Assembly (NCBI GenBank): GCA_031277855.1
Contig: JAITLO010000023.1
Location: forward strand, 1-47,792
DNA from: Acidovorax sp.
GTDB taxonomy: Bacteria; Pseudomonadota; Gammaproteobacteria; Burkholderiales; Burkholderiaceae_C
Reading direction: 5' to 3'
DNA length: 47,792 nucleotides
Below the pieces are notes generated by a model. The model worked only from the letters and a program-made list of their open reading frames with translations, searched no databases and was not told the origin of the DNA. Position numbers and translations under genes: made by a program. Of the stretch, positions 24,707 to 33,036 are shown piece by piece (positions within the stretch are counted from its first letter, which is position 1; each line of letters starts with the position of its first letter).

Positions 24707-25052
24707 GTCACCACGCCAAGCAGAAATCTCTGTGGACACAGTTACGAGCAATTTTTCAGGCGACGGGCTACAGACAGCGCGTGAGATGGTGTTGCCTGTG
24801 CCTGTGGTGTACCGCGCTGTACGGCTGATTGCTGCGGAGCGGGATTGGCTGCTTAGCCTGCAGGCGGCTGGCGTGATTTCTGAATCGCAGCTTGTGCGGC
24901 TTGCTGTGCTGCAGGGTCTGCTGTGTCGTCCGGAGGAGGAGGGGGTGCCAATTCGAGCCTTTCGCACAGTTGGGCAAAGACCACTTGGGCACGCGCATCT
25001 GCAATGCCGTGGGCACGCTGACGTTCCCGGCAAAGGTGAATCCAGCTCATGA
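24699..25052 (+). CDS. Hypothetical early protein, uncertain
   Basis: A 117-residue frame with an excellent ribosome site (AGGAGG, seven bases before ATG) that overlaps the Cro-like gene by eight bases. The first 70 residues (TAREMVLPVPVVYRAVRLIAA and on, helical) are plausible. The rest reads poorly and lies opposite a better-looking minus-strand gene at 24853-25167. Either the two overlap in antisense or only one is real. Confidence 0.45.
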   Translation: MAESPRQAEISVDTVTSNFSGDGLQTAREMVLPVPVVYRAVRLIAAERDWLLSLQAAGVISESQLVRLAVLQGLLCRPEEEGVPIRAFRTVGQRPLGHAHLQCRGHADVPGKGESSS

Positions 25053-25167
25053 GGGCTTCTGCAGTGAAGTCCGGTTCGGCCTCGAGCATGAGGATGAGGT
25101 GCCCGAGCAGTGTCTCTATGGCGTCCAGGCGCTCTTCTGTGCTGGCTGGTAAATCCATTTTTTCCAT
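24853..25167 (-). CDS. Small helical protein, paralogue of 25255-25491
   Basis: A 104-residue protein starting MEKMDLPASTEERLDAIETLL. A helical core (about 12-68, with LILMLEA, ALMSWIHLCRERQ and AQVVFAQLCERLE) is followed by a Pro-rich linker and an Ala/Gln tail. The core has the same order as the neighbour at 25255-25491: LVFVLEA, ALNRWIDTCTTRM and ELVAELRALQA. It runs antisense to the rightward operon. Function unknown. Confidence 0.6.
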   Translation of the reverse strand: MEKMDLPASTEERLDAIETLLGHLILMLEAEPDFTAEALMSWIHLCRERQRAHGIADARAQVVFAQLCERLELAPPPPPDDTADPAAQQAAQAAIQKSRQPPAG

Positions 25168-25254
25168 GCCTGCCCTTCTTGGCGATATTGGTTGTGTGAG
25201 AACTGCCATCGTAACCAAGTGTGTGGCGGGCACCTTTTGCGGTACCGGCTTGCG

Positions 25255-25491
25255 TCATGCCAGTACCCGTGCCTGCAAGGCGCGCAGCTCGGCCACCAGC
25301 TCGGCCGGGGCGCTGCCAGTCTCTGTCATGCGGGTAGTGCAGGTGTCAATCCAGCGGTTGAGCGCATCTGCGCTGAAGCCGCGTGTGTGGTTGGCCTCCA
25401 GTACAAAAACAAGTTGGCTCAGCATGAATTCCATGGCCTGGGGCCAGTGGAGGCTGACTTGCGCTGCGGTGGCTGGTGCTTTGGTGGGCAT
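25255..25491 (-). CDS. Small helical protein, paralogue of 24853-25167
   Basis: A 78-residue protein consisting almost wholly of the helical core shared with its neighbour, without the Pro-rich tail. The hydrophobic LVFVLEANHT, ALNRWIDTCTTRMTETG and ELVAELRALQARVL segments recur in the same order. It runs antisense to the rightward operon and its start lies 28 bases from the divergent CII-like gene. Function unknown. Confidence 0.58.
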   Translation of the reverse strand: MPTKAPATAAQVSLHWPQAMEFMLSQLVFVLEANHTRGFSADALNRWIDTCTTRMTETGSAPAELVAELRALQARVLA

Positions 25492-25518
25492 GGGTTGCTC
25501 TTTCTCTGGAGGTGTGTG

Positions 25519-26049
25519 ATGACGGCATTCAGTGTCTCAATCGGTGCTGCTGGCGGCTATGGCGACGTGGCCCTTGGGGCCGACATTGGTCCGGGCATGG
25601 AGCTGGTGGCCACGGCCCAGCAGGTGGCGCAGGCGCACCCCAAAGGCGTGCCTGAAGTGGCTCGGCTGATGAAGGTGTCTGCCAACACGCTGCAGCACAA
25701 GCTCAATCCCGCCAACACCACGCACCACCTGACTCTGCAAGAGGCGCTGCTGCTGCAGCTGGTGACTGGCAATGTGGCTGTGCTGCAGGCCATGGCCAAA
25801 CAACTGGGCTACACGGTGCAGCGCGCCACGCCGGACCAGTCGGGCGGTGACCCTGTGGAGGCATTCATGCACTTCCAGGCGCAGGTGGGTGATTTCACCC
25901 GTGCAGTGGCTGATGCGCTGCTGAGGGCTAAAGGCGGGGTTACACGCAATGCGCAGCGCAATGTGGAGTTTTATGGGCAGGAGCTGATTGCCGCTACCGC
26001 CCACCTGGTCAGTGCGACCGCTGCACGCGTGCCAAAGCGGGAGAGCTGA
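25519..26049 (+). CDS. CII-family phage regulatory protein
   Basis: A 176-residue protein of the phage regulatory CII family (Phage_CP76 type). A helix-turn-helix at about 48-85 (GVPEVARLMKVSANTLQHKLNP, key residues MKVSANTLQHKL, then LTLQEALLLQLVTGN) is followed by a helical C-terminal half with FYGQELIAATAHL. TCTGGAGGTGTGTG precedes the ATG. It follows the Cro-like gene in the early operon, so it probably tunes the lysis-lysogeny choice or a later promoter. DNA target unknown. Confidence 0.82.
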   Translation: MTAFSVSIGAAGGYGDVALGADIGPGMELVATAQQVAQAHPKGVPEVARLMKVSANTLQHKLNPANTTHHLTLQEALLLQLVTGNVAVLQAMAKQLGYTVQRATPDQSGGDPVEAFMHFQAQVGDFTRAVADALLRAKGGVTRNAQRNVEFYGQELIAATAHLVSATAARVPKRES

Positions 26050-26052
26050 GCC

Positions 26053-26916
26053 ATGGTTGTGCGAATTACTGGGAAGGTGCAGGGCGCGGAGAAGCTGCAG
26101 CGGGCACTGGCGGCGATCAGCGGGCCGCAGTTGCAGCAGGCGATGGCAGAGGGCATCAACATGGGTGCAGGCCGAGCAAAGAACGCGATGCGCCAGGAGA
26201 TGCAAAGTGTGTTTGATCGGCCCACGCCCTACATCCTGAATGCTGTGCAGGTGCACAAAAAGGCAACGCCTGAGAGTCTTGAGGCACTGATTGCTCCGAC
26301 CTATATGGGCGGCAAAGGGGTAGACCCTCAAAAGATTTTGAAAGCTCAGGAAAAAGGTGAGCGCCGCGCTGACAAACGCAGTGAGGTGGCATTGCGCAGG
26401 GCACAGATCCTGCCGAGCGGATATCAGACGGCCATACCCGAGGCGCCTTTCCCCGGGAGTGATGACGGCCGGGGCAATTTGCGAGGCACTTTTCTAGCGC
26501 AGCTGATTGGCTATTTCCAGGCGTATGGAACGGCTGGAGGGCGTGCAAATACGTCTGCCAAGCGCAAGCAGGCGATTCAGCGCTATGGCAGCAAGAGCTC
26601 CAAATTTATGGGGCCGGTGCGTGGCCATCGGTTCTTTGTGGCGGGTGTGCAGCAGAAGGTTTGGACGGTTGAGGGTGGCGAGCCAGTACTGAAGGCGGTG
26701 GGCCGTAACCGTGGCAAGCACCTGCAACCAGGCATATGGGCGGCCATGAGCGGGCCTGGCCAAGACCTGAGGCCTGTGCTGATGTTTGTGAAGACCCCCA
26801 ACTACACCCCCCGCATTAGCCTGGAGCAAGTGCGCCAGCGCTCGGGCGTGGACGAGCTGGTGCCCAAGTGGATTCGTGGCCGCATTTACGAAGCGGCCAA
26901 GCGCGCGGGCCGTTGA
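26053..26916 (+). CDS. Minor tail / gpZ-like structural protein in early region
   Basis: A 287-residue basic protein. The N-terminal helix-rich part (LQRALAAISGPQLQQAMAEGIN, then AGRAKNAMRQEMQSVFDRPTPYI, key residues ALN and FDRPTPYI) is typical of gpZ/HK97 gp10-type proteins that complete the tail or head-tail joint. PTYMGGKG, RGHRFFVAG and VLMFVKTPNYTPRI recall virion assembly proteins. In lambda, Z lies between FII and U; that position is empty here. It follows the CII-like gene by three bases. I am fairly sure it is structural in type, less sure which gene it matches. Confidence 0.58.
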   Translation: MVVRITGKVQGAEKLQRALAAISGPQLQQAMAEGINMGAGRAKNAMRQEMQSVFDRPTPYILNAVQVHKKATPESLEALIAPTYMGGKGVDPQKILKAQEKGERRADKRSEVALRRAQILPSGYQTAIPEAPFPGSDDGRGNLRGTFLAQLIGYFQAYGTAGGRANTSAKRKQAIQRYGSKSSKFMGPVRGHRFFVAGVQQKVWTVEGGEPVLKAVGRNRGKHLQPGIWAAMSGPGQDLRPVLMFVKTPNYTPRISLEQVRQRSGVDELVPKWIRGRIYEAAKRAGR

Positions 26917-26948
26917 TGGTCTGCGCTGATATCAGAAGGAGTTTGAAC

Positions 26949-27287
26949 ATGCGACACCCCAACACGGTGACAGGGCATGACACCAGCGCTGCTGCTTTTG
27001 CAGAGCTGGGTAATGAAAGCCGCCGCCGCTTGAATGAGCGGCTGCATGAGTCGATGCGCCATGCCCACCAAAACGGCGTGCGTGACATGAGCCGGCGCGA
27101 GCTGCGTGACTACCACAACGAGCACACAGGCGAATGGCTGGAGCTCAGCAGCGTGGCCAGCACGGTCAATGCGCTGTTGGCGGCTGGGCGCCTGGAAGAG
27201 GGGCCGCAGCGCAGCTGCAACCTGTCGCCTCGCAAGAACCTGGTGAAGCCCGTGCGCTGCAAAGCGCGACAGGTTGAGCTGGGCTGA
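26949..27287 (+). CDS. Putative winged-helix early protein
   Basis: A 112-residue protein, start set by GAAGGAGTTTGAAC. The C-terminal half (MSRRELRDYHNEHTGEWLE, then SSVASTVNALLAAGRLEEG) reads like a winged helix, suggesting DNA binding. The N-terminus is a charged helix. It lies immediately before the replication initiator. No exact family. Confidence 0.65.
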   Translation: MRHPNTVTGHDTSAAAFAELGNESRRRLNERLHESMRHAHQNGVRDMSRRELRDYHNEHTGEWLELSSVASTVNALLAAGRLEEGPQRSCNLSPRKNLVKPVRCKARQVELG

Positions 27288-27300
27288 TATCAGAGAGCGT

Positions 27301-28041
27301 ATGAGCACGATCATCATGTCCAACTGCTGGCCTTTGCAGGGAATGACCCCAGCGCAAAAGGCCGTGCTGATATCGCTGGCCGACCAGGCCAATGACGACG
27401 GCTACTGCTGGCCTTCGATCAAGACGATATCGGTGCGAACGTGTCTGTCCGAACGGGCAGTGCAGGGTGCGATCCGGTGGCTGTCAGAGGCGGGGATTCT
27501 GCGTGCAAGTGAACGTCGAGGTACGTCCACGGTGTACCAACTGACCCCCGCAGCATATGCACCCCTGCAGGAAATGCGCCCCGCAGCATCTGCACCTCCA
27601 CCCCCGCAGGAGATGCACCCCGCCCCCGCAGCATCTGCACCCCCACCCCCGCAGGAGGTGCACCCCACCCCCGCAGATGCTGCACCCAAACCATCAATGA
27701 ACCATCAATTGAACCATCAAGGAAGTAAGACACCGCGCCAACGCGCGGAGCCTTTTGCCCGACCGGATGACGTGACCGTGCAGACCTGGGCCGACTGGCT
27801 TGAGCTGCGCAAGGCCAAGCGTGCCCCGGTCACGGAGACGGTGGTGGAGGGCGCGCGTGCCGAGGCGCAGAAGGCTGGGATGACGCTGGAGGCATTTTTG
27901 CAGGTGTGGTGCACGCGCGGCTCGCAGGGCTTGCAAGCGTCCTGGCTCAAGCCGGGTGCGATGCCGGGCGTGGCGGCCGGTGATAGCAACAAGCACGCAG
28001 CTGCGGCTGCGGCGATTTTTGATGGAGTGTGGAATGCGTGA
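27301..28041 (+). CDS. Phage replication initiator (O-like)
   Basis: A 246-residue protein. The N-terminal winged helix (about 15-85: MTPAQKAVLISLADQAND, then WPSIKTISVRTCLSERAVQ, key residues) is the type used by O-like initiators to bind origin iterons. The middle (90-145) is a Pro/Ala/His repeat region encoded by DNA repeats that are probably the origin. The C-terminus (about 160-225, WADWLELRKAKRAPVTE and WCTRGSQGLQASWL) is a domain common in phage O-like proteins. It overlaps the P-like gene by eight bases. Confidence 0.85.
   Translation: MSTIIMSNCWPLQGMTPAQKAVLISLADQANDDGYCWPSIKTISVRTCLSERAVQGAIRWLSEAGILRASERRGTSTVYQLTPAAYAPLQEMRPAASAPPPPQEMHPAPAASAPPPPQEVHPTPADAAPKPSMNHQLNHQGSKTPRQRAEPFARPDDVTVQTWADWLELRKAKRAPVTETVVEGARAEAQKAGMTLEAFLQVWCTRGSQGLQASWLKPGAMPGVAAGDSNKHAAAAAAIFDGVWNA
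27551..27721 (+). repeat. Tandem repeats in the initiator gene: candidate replication origin
   Basis: Copies of a CAGCATCTGCACC...GCAGGAGATGCACC unit start at 27551, 27584, 27629 and 27674 (periods 33, 45 and 45). They are followed at 27689-27721 by three copies of AACCATCAA spaced 11-12 bases, which are much more AT-rich. The arrangement of iterons, then AT-rich repeats, inside an initiator gene is that of lambda ori. Confidence 0.65.
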
Positions 28042-28570
28042 TGTTTCGTCGTTAGCGGCCGAGGTTGTGCAGCAGGCTCAGGCTGGTGGGATGGATGCTG
28101 TGTTGGCTGGCCCTGTGGTGCGAAAGCTGTTCGTGCTGTTGCAGGGCAGCTATGGCACCTTGTTCGTGAGCAAGTTCGCGACAGGGCTGCTCGATGCGCA
28201 AGGGCGCGACAAGGGCATCCGTGCGGCCATGCTGTTGTGGCAAGCGCGGCTGGCGCGCTTCCCGGCCGAGGTGGTTGAGGATGCAGCTGCGCGGCTGACG
28301 GCGGAGCACCCAGACTTTCCGCCCAACTTGCCGCAGTTCGAGCGCGTGTGCGAGGCAGCTATGCCGCGCCAGACCTACGCCCAGTTGCAGGGGTTGCCGA
28401 TGCTGCCAGCACCGCACTCCACGCCTGTGCATGTTGATCTTGAACCGCATGGTGATGGCAAGGACTGGGCTCGGCGTTTGCTGGCCCGGGTAAAGAAGGG
28501 GGACCGCACGGTCAAGCGCGTCAGCCTGAAGGCTGCTTGCGAGGTGCTGGGGCAGGAGGTGTTTGCATGA
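28034..28570 (+). CDS. Phage replication protein P-like (helicase loader)
   Basis: A 178-residue protein following the initiator with an eight-base overlap. The core (about 30-110: LFVLLQGSYGTLFVSKF, then AAMLLWQARLARFPAEVVEDA, then HPDFPPNLPQFERVCEAAMP, key residues) matches the phage P family, which loads the host DnaB helicase. The C-terminus is basic. Loading function is inferred from family and position. Confidence 0.78.
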   Translation: MRDVSSLAAEVVQQAQAGGMDAVLAGPVVRKLFVLLQGSYGTLFVSKFATGLLDAQGRDKGIRAAMLLWQARLARFPAEVVEDAAARLTAEHPDFPPNLPQFERVCEAAMPRQTYAQLQGLPMLPAPHSTPVHVDLEPHGDGKDWARRLLARVKKGDRTVKRVSLKAACEVLGQEVFA

Positions 28571-28692
28571 GCGGTACTTCTGTTTTTGTAGCGCCGGACC
28601 ACGGTCGTGGGTCCTTCCTGGCCCCTTCTGAAGCGGGTAATTCGAGCCGCGCTCTCGGACTGTTGCGTGATGCTGCCAAGGGGGTTAAGTGA
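28567..28692 (+). CDS. 41-residue coupled peptide
   Basis: The frame MSGTSVFVAPDHGRGSF continues to a basic end (LLRDAAKGVK). Its ATG overlaps the P-like stop as ATGA, and its TGA overlaps the terminase GTG start as GTGA, so all three are translationally coupled. No function can be given. Confidence 0.55.
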   Translation: MSGTSVFVAPDHGRGSFLAPSEAGNSSRALGLLRDAAKGVK

Positions 28693-29243
28693 AGGTACTG
28701 CCTTGCTTTGATGCTCCTATTTCGCAAGCGGAATTTGCGCAGCTGATCGGCGTCAGCGAGGCCCGTGTCAGCCAGCTGCTGAGCGAGAACGTGTTGACGC
28801 GGGGAGAAACGGCCCATGAGTGGCTGCTGGCCTACTGCGACCGCCTGCGCGACCAGGCAGCTGGCCGTGCCGGCCTGGGTGGCGCGGATCTGGTGCTGGA
28901 GCGGGCGCTGCTGACCCGCTCCCAGCGCGAGGCCCAAGATCTGAAAAATGCAGTGGCCCGTGGCGAGTACGCACCCATTGGTGCGCTGGCCGACGTGCTG
29001 GGCATGGCCAGCTCTGCCGTGGTGGACCGTATGGACCAGGTCGAAGGCCAGATGCGCAAGGCCTGCCCCGACCTGCCCGAAGAGGTTCGCGCCATCGTTC
29101 TGCGGGTGATGGCCGATGCGCGCAACGAGTGGATTCGCTCCACCTCTCGGCTGTTGACCGATGCCGTGGACGCGCTGGCGCAATCTGATATCGACGGTGA
29201 CGCACAGCCCATGTCTGATATCGGCGAGGAGGAACTGGCATGA
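28689..29243 (+). CDS. Terminase small subunit (Nu1-like)
   Basis: DNA-recognition subunit of the packaging terminase, 184 residues. An N-terminal helix-turn-helix (ISQAEFAQLIGVSEARVSQLL, about 11-31, key residues) is followed by a helical middle and a C-terminal acidic tail that would contact the large subunit. The start is GTG at 28689 with AAGGGGG just upstream; no ATG is available nearby. It overlaps the large subunit by four bases. Confidence 0.85.
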   Translation: MKVLPCFDAPISQAEFAQLIGVSEARVSQLLSENVLTRGETAHEWLLAYCDRLRDQAAGRAGLGGADLVLERALLTRSQREAQDLKNAVARGEYAPIGALADVLGMASSAVVDRMDQVEGQMRKACPDLPEEVRAIVLRVMADARNEWIRSTSRLLTDAVDALAQSDIDGDAQPMSDIGEEELA

Positions 29244-31321
29244 GTGCACCCCTGTCCAAAGAGGCCATTGCTGCTATCAAGGCCGCAGTCTCCCTGGGCC
29301 TGTCCAGCCTGCGGGCCGAAGTGCCGCAGTCCTTGAGTGAATGGGCCGCGGATCACTTTGTCCTGGCTGGCGAGTCCAGTCATCAAAAGGGTGGCTGGGT
29401 CGCTTGGCCCTTTCAGATCGGCATTCTGGATTTCATGAGCGACGACCGCATTGAGGAACTGGCGGTCAAGAAATCCAAGCGGGTGGGCTATAGCAAGATG
29501 ATCACGGCCTTCATTTGCTACAACATTGCCCACCGCCGACGCAAGCAAGCGTTGTGGCAGCCGACCGACGATGACCGGGATAGCTTCGTCAAATCGGAGA
29601 TTGAGCCGCTGCTTGATCCGGTGAATGGTGTCCCATCGGTGCTGGCTGCCAGAAAGCTAGGCGGGCGCATTGAGGAGACTATTAAATACAAGCCGTTTCG
29701 TGACAGCGTGCTGCATCTTCTGGGTGGCAAGGCGGCGCGGGCATACCGCCGTATCACGGTAGCTGTGGCAATTCTTGATGAATGGACGGCCTTCGACCAG
29801 ACCATCGGGGCCAGCAAGGACAAAACGGCAGGGTCGCCAGGGAGCTTGGCCAAGGGGCGCTTGGAGGGAGCTCCATACCCCAAGTTTGTGGGCGGCAGCA
29901 CTCCAGGCATCAAGGGGCTTTGCCACGTCTCCCGTGCCTGCGAGGACTCTGAGGATGAGGTGGACTACTTCATTGACTGCCCGCGCTGCAATGTGGAGCA
30001 CACGCTGACATGGGGTGGCCCATCGGTGTTACACGGCTTCAAGTGGGAGCGCGGCAAGCCCGAAACAGTGCGCCATGTCTGCCCCCATTGCCGTGAGTCC
30101 ATCGCTCAGGCCGACTACATGCCGGGCGGCTGGCCTCTGGTGGGTGCCTGGGTGTGCCGTCGCTCCGGCAAGCGGTTTGGTGCTGATCGAATTTGGCGGG
30201 ATGCCAGCGGTGAACCATGTCGGCCCCCACGCACGCTGGGCGTGCATATCTGGGCTGCCTACAGCCCGCAGCGCCCCTGGTCCACCATTGCAGACGAGTT
30301 TGAAAAGGCTGACCGTGCTTTGAAAGAAGGTGATGCCGGCCCCATGACCAGCTTTACCAATGAAACCCTGGGTGAGGCCTGGGAGCTCAAGGGCGAGGCC
30401 GCTGACGAACATGCGCTGCAGGCCCGTGCTGAGCCCTACAAGCTTAAGACCGTGCCCGTGGGTGGTCTGATGCTCACGGCTAGTGTGGATGTGCAGCACA
30501 CATGGTGGGATATCAGCGTTTGGGCTTGGGGTCGGGGGCTGGAGAGCTGGGTGGTGGATCATCACATCATCGAGGGGAATCCAGCCAACGAAAGCGATTG
30601 GGAGCCTGTCACAGCCTATCTGCAAAGCCGTTACAGGCAGCTCTGGAACGGCAGCAGCATGGGCATCACGGCCACAAATGTTGACAGCAGCGACCAGACG
30701 CAGGCGGTCTACAACTGGGTGACCAAGGCGCAGAACATCATCCCCAATTTGCGCGCCATTAAGGGGCGGCCTGGTGTAGCGCTGGTGGGGCCAGTAACGT
30801 TGCAGGAGGTCAACTATCGGGGCCGCAAAATTGCGCGCGGGGTCAAGCTCTGGGCCTTGGGCGTTGACAACGCCAAGGACCTTCTGCTGGGTCAGTTGGC
30901 CATCAAGGAACCCGGCCCTGGCTATCTGCATTTCAGCCATGAGCTGCCGCGCGAGTGGTATGAGCAGCTGACCGCAGAGCATCGCGTGCTGCAGCGGATC
31001 AATGGCAAGGATGTGTATCGCTGGATGAAGCGCCGGCAGCGCAATGAAATCTTGGACTGCCGCAACTATGCCTTGCATGCCGCCATGGCCCAGGGCCTGC
31101 ACAAATGGTCTGACGCCAAATGGCAGCTGCTTGAGCAGGCTGTGCAGCCCGCGCAAGACCTGTTCAGCCCCGCGCCCGCCGCAGTGCCAGCCCCCGCTGC
31201 ACAGGCCATGCCTGCAGCCGTCAGCACCGCAGCGCCCGCCACATCCACACCGCCAGCCGCCCCCCAGCTTGCCCGCCCGCAGGTGGACGACGCGCTGTTT
31301 GCCCCCATCAGCCTTCACTAG
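29240..31321 (+). CDS. Terminase large subunit (GpA family)
   Basis: ATP-driven packaging motor and nuclease, 693 residues. A divergent Walker A lies at 77-87 (KKSKRVGYSKM) and Walker B at 174-181 (VAVAILDE). Two CxxC pairs (C247/C250 and C281/C284) could hold zinc. The nuclease region starts with TASVDVQ (D417). The C-terminal 60 residues are a low-complexity Ala/Pro tail. This is the lambda gpA family, pointing to cohesive-end packaging, so a cos site is expected upstream. Confidence 0.93.
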   Translation: MSAPLSKEAIAAIKAAVSLGLSSLRAEVPQSLSEWAADHFVLAGESSHQKGGWVAWPFQIGILDFMSDDRIEELAVKKSKRVGYSKMITAFICYNIAHRRRKQALWQPTDDDRDSFVKSEIEPLLDPVNGVPSVLAARKLGGRIEETIKYKPFRDSVLHLLGGKAARAYRRITVAVAILDEWTAFDQTIGASKDKTAGSPGSLAKGRLEGAPYPKFVGGSTPGIKGLCHVSRACEDSEDEVDYFIDCPRCNVEHTLTWGGPSVLHGFKWERGKPETVRHVCPHCRESIAQADYMPGGWPLVGAWVCRRSGKRFGADRIWRDASGEPCRPPRTLGVHIWAAYSPQRPWSTIADEFEKADRALKEGDAGPMTSFTNETLGEAWELKGEAADEHALQARAEPYKLKTVPVGGLMLTASVDVQHTWWDISVWAWGRGLESWVVDHHIIEGNPANESDWEPVTAYLQSRYRQLWNGSSMGITATNVDSSDQTQAVYNWVTKAQNIIPNLRAIKGRPGVALVGPVTLQEVNYRGRKIARGVKLWALGVDNAKDLLLGQLAIKEPGPGYLHFSHELPREWYEQLTAEHRVLQRINGKDVYRWMKRRQRNEILDCRNYALHAAMAQGLHKWSDAKWQLLEQAVQPAQDLFSPAPAAVPAPAAQAMPAAVSTAAPATSTPPAAPQLARPQVDDALFAPISLH

Positions 31322-31372
31322 CCAAAACCCGTGAAAACGCAAGAAGAACAAGCACCAGCAGCTATCAAAAAA

Positions 31373-31705
31373 ATGAACAACGCCACCACCACTAGCACCA
31401 CATCCGCCGCCAACAAGCTCGACCCCATTGCCGTGCTGCGCGAAGAACTGGCCGCCGCCGCGCTATGCCATGGCGTGGAGCGGGTGGAGGATTTGACGGA
31501 AGAGCTGGTGCGTCGCTATGTGCAACGGTTGGGTGGAGGCTATGTCTACGTTGCTACGCAGATGGGCTTGAAGCGGAGACAAATGGCAGAGGAAATCAGA
31601 CAGCGCTTCAATGGTTTCAACACCCGTGAGCTATCGCGGGTCTATGGCGTCAGCGAGAGGCATGTGCGCCGCATCGTGGAAGGTCTTCCGCGAGCTAATT
31701 CTTGA
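31373..31705 (+). CDS. Mor-family transcription activator
   Basis: A 110-residue protein of the Mu Mor/C activator family. The C-terminal half (EDLTEELVRRYVQRLGGGYVY, then QMAEEIRQRFNGFNTRELSRVYGVSERHVRRIV, key residues) has the dimer strand with GGGYVY and a helix-turn-helix (LSRVYGVSERHVRRI). Mor activates middle or late phage promoters. Here it lies between terminase and the AT-rich cassette. An in-frame GTG at 31331 would add 14 residues. No clear ribosome site is visible for either start. Confidence 0.82.
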   Translation: MNNATTTSTTSAANKLDPIAVLREELAAAALCHGVERVEDLTEELVRRYVQRLGGGYVYVATQMGLKRRQMAEEIRQRFNGFNTRELSRVYGVSERHVRRIVEGLPRANS

Positions 31706-31890
31706 TGTAAGGAGCTCGCCGGGGGAGAGGGCAGGTAGCTCAAAAAATGGGCGACAGCCTTGATGGCGGTATTTACTTGGCCTGTCCCTGCGCATGGAGA
31801 GCATCTGACTTCTGCATGTGCCATTAAGCGAAGGTGACTGGAGTTTTGCGTTACATTCAGACACAACATCAATCGTCTGGTAGAGGTTAC

Positions 31891-33036
31891 ATGGCAATCG
31901 CGGTCATCAATGCAGTTATCCACGGGTTTGAAAAAGAACAGCACACCTTGGGTGTATCTGAAGATAAAGTCTTCAAACGCTCCGGTACCTTGGATGTGGC
32001 GAAGCCACCAGTGATTTCCTTGGTAGAAGGAGTTGCCAAGCTATTAGGCAAAAAAGATAATACCTTAGCTTGGGGGCGATTTAGCACTGATCGTGAGCGG
32101 GGTCCTTTCCCCGAAAGCTTCAAGGTGAGTGTCACGCCAAGGTTGGGAGGAGTAGACCTTAGTGATCCAATTCTATTTCATGCGTTGACTATTAATGCAA
32201 TGGATGAAATTGTACGTCAAGCAGGCCGGAATAGACTTTCTACAGGCTCAAGAATTCTTTTTTCATATTACTGTGACGGAAATGGGAAAAACAATCTGCT
32301 GATTGCCATGATCAAACAAAAAGGGGGCATACAGCTGACAAAAGACTATGAGCCTGTAAATATCGAGCAGGTTGATATGTCTAAACTGAGCCATGCGGCA
32401 GAGATAAAGTGTACCGAATTTCTTGCAGTCACTGCTAGCGAAGAAGAGAATGCTAATCTGGAAAATCCAGATGAAGACTATGAAATAAAGCCATATTTGG
32501 CTTTTATGTCGACGCGGGACTCAGATGGATCTGCAGATTACTTTATCAAGGCGTTGGGTTGCGCTGTACACCGATCGTCGAAAAAATCTACCTCGATGAT
32601 TATTAGTGCCGCATATGAAATATGCAAGAAAGATAAAGATTTAAAGCCATACGCTTCCAATGTCAGAGATGCTGTTAGAAAATACCTAGCCCAACAGTTG
32701 GAGTCTGGAAGGCCGGCAACTCTAGAAGAAGTTAAAAATGTAATTGTGCGTGAATTGCCTGTGGAGTTTATCCCTCGCATGGATAATTTTGTAGAAACAA
32801 TGAATGGTGTAGATTACAGATTGCCAACTGAATTTGAAGTCAATAATGAGGCTCTTGAGAGATTTACAAGATTTGTATTGAAAGATGATGATTTGGAAAT
32901 AAAGTTTGATAAATCTGATTTTGGTGTTGGTGACAATAGTAAAATCAAATATGATCAAAAAGAAAAGGAAGTTAGAATTAAGCTGACAGATAAGCAGGCG
33001 GCTAAATTTGACGATTTGTTGAAAGAAAATGTTTGA
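31891..33036 (+). CDS. NdpA/YejK-like nucleoid-associated protein
   Basis: A 381-residue protein of the 37-kDa nucleoid-associated family (NA37; E. coli YejK, 335 residues). Family-like segments are the N-terminal AIAVINAVIHGFEKEQ, the middle YLAFMSTRDSDGSADYF with ALGCAVHRSSKKSTSMI, and a C-terminal beta-rich domain. GAGGTTAC lies before the ATG. It is the first gene of an AT-rich three-gene cassette inserted between Mor and gpW and overlaps the next gene by eight bases. YejK binds DNA with unclear purpose; a role in anti-phage activity here is inference. Confidence 0.78.
   Translation: MAIAVINAVIHGFEKEQHTLGVSEDKVFKRSGTLDVAKPPVISLVEGVAKLLGKKDNTLAWGRFSTDRERGPFPESFKVSVTPRLGGVDLSDPILFHALTINAMDEIVRQAGRNRLSTGSRILFSYYCDGNGKNNLLIAMIKQKGGIQLTKDYEPVNIEQVDMSKLSHAAEIKCTEFLAVTASEEENANLENPDEDYEIKPYLAFMSTRDSDGSADYFIKALGCAVHRSSKKSTSMIISAAYEICKKDKDLKPYASNVRDAVRKYLAQQLESGRPATLEEVKNVIVRELPVEFIPRMDNFVETMNGVDYRLPTEFEVNNEALERFTRFVLKDDDLEIKFDKSDFGVGDNSKIKYDQKEKEVRIKLTDKQAAKFDDLLKENV

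Noticed and set aside
27551..27687. Tandem repeats considered as a CRISPR array
   Set aside because: The units are contiguous, within a coding frame, with no unique spacers and no cas genes.
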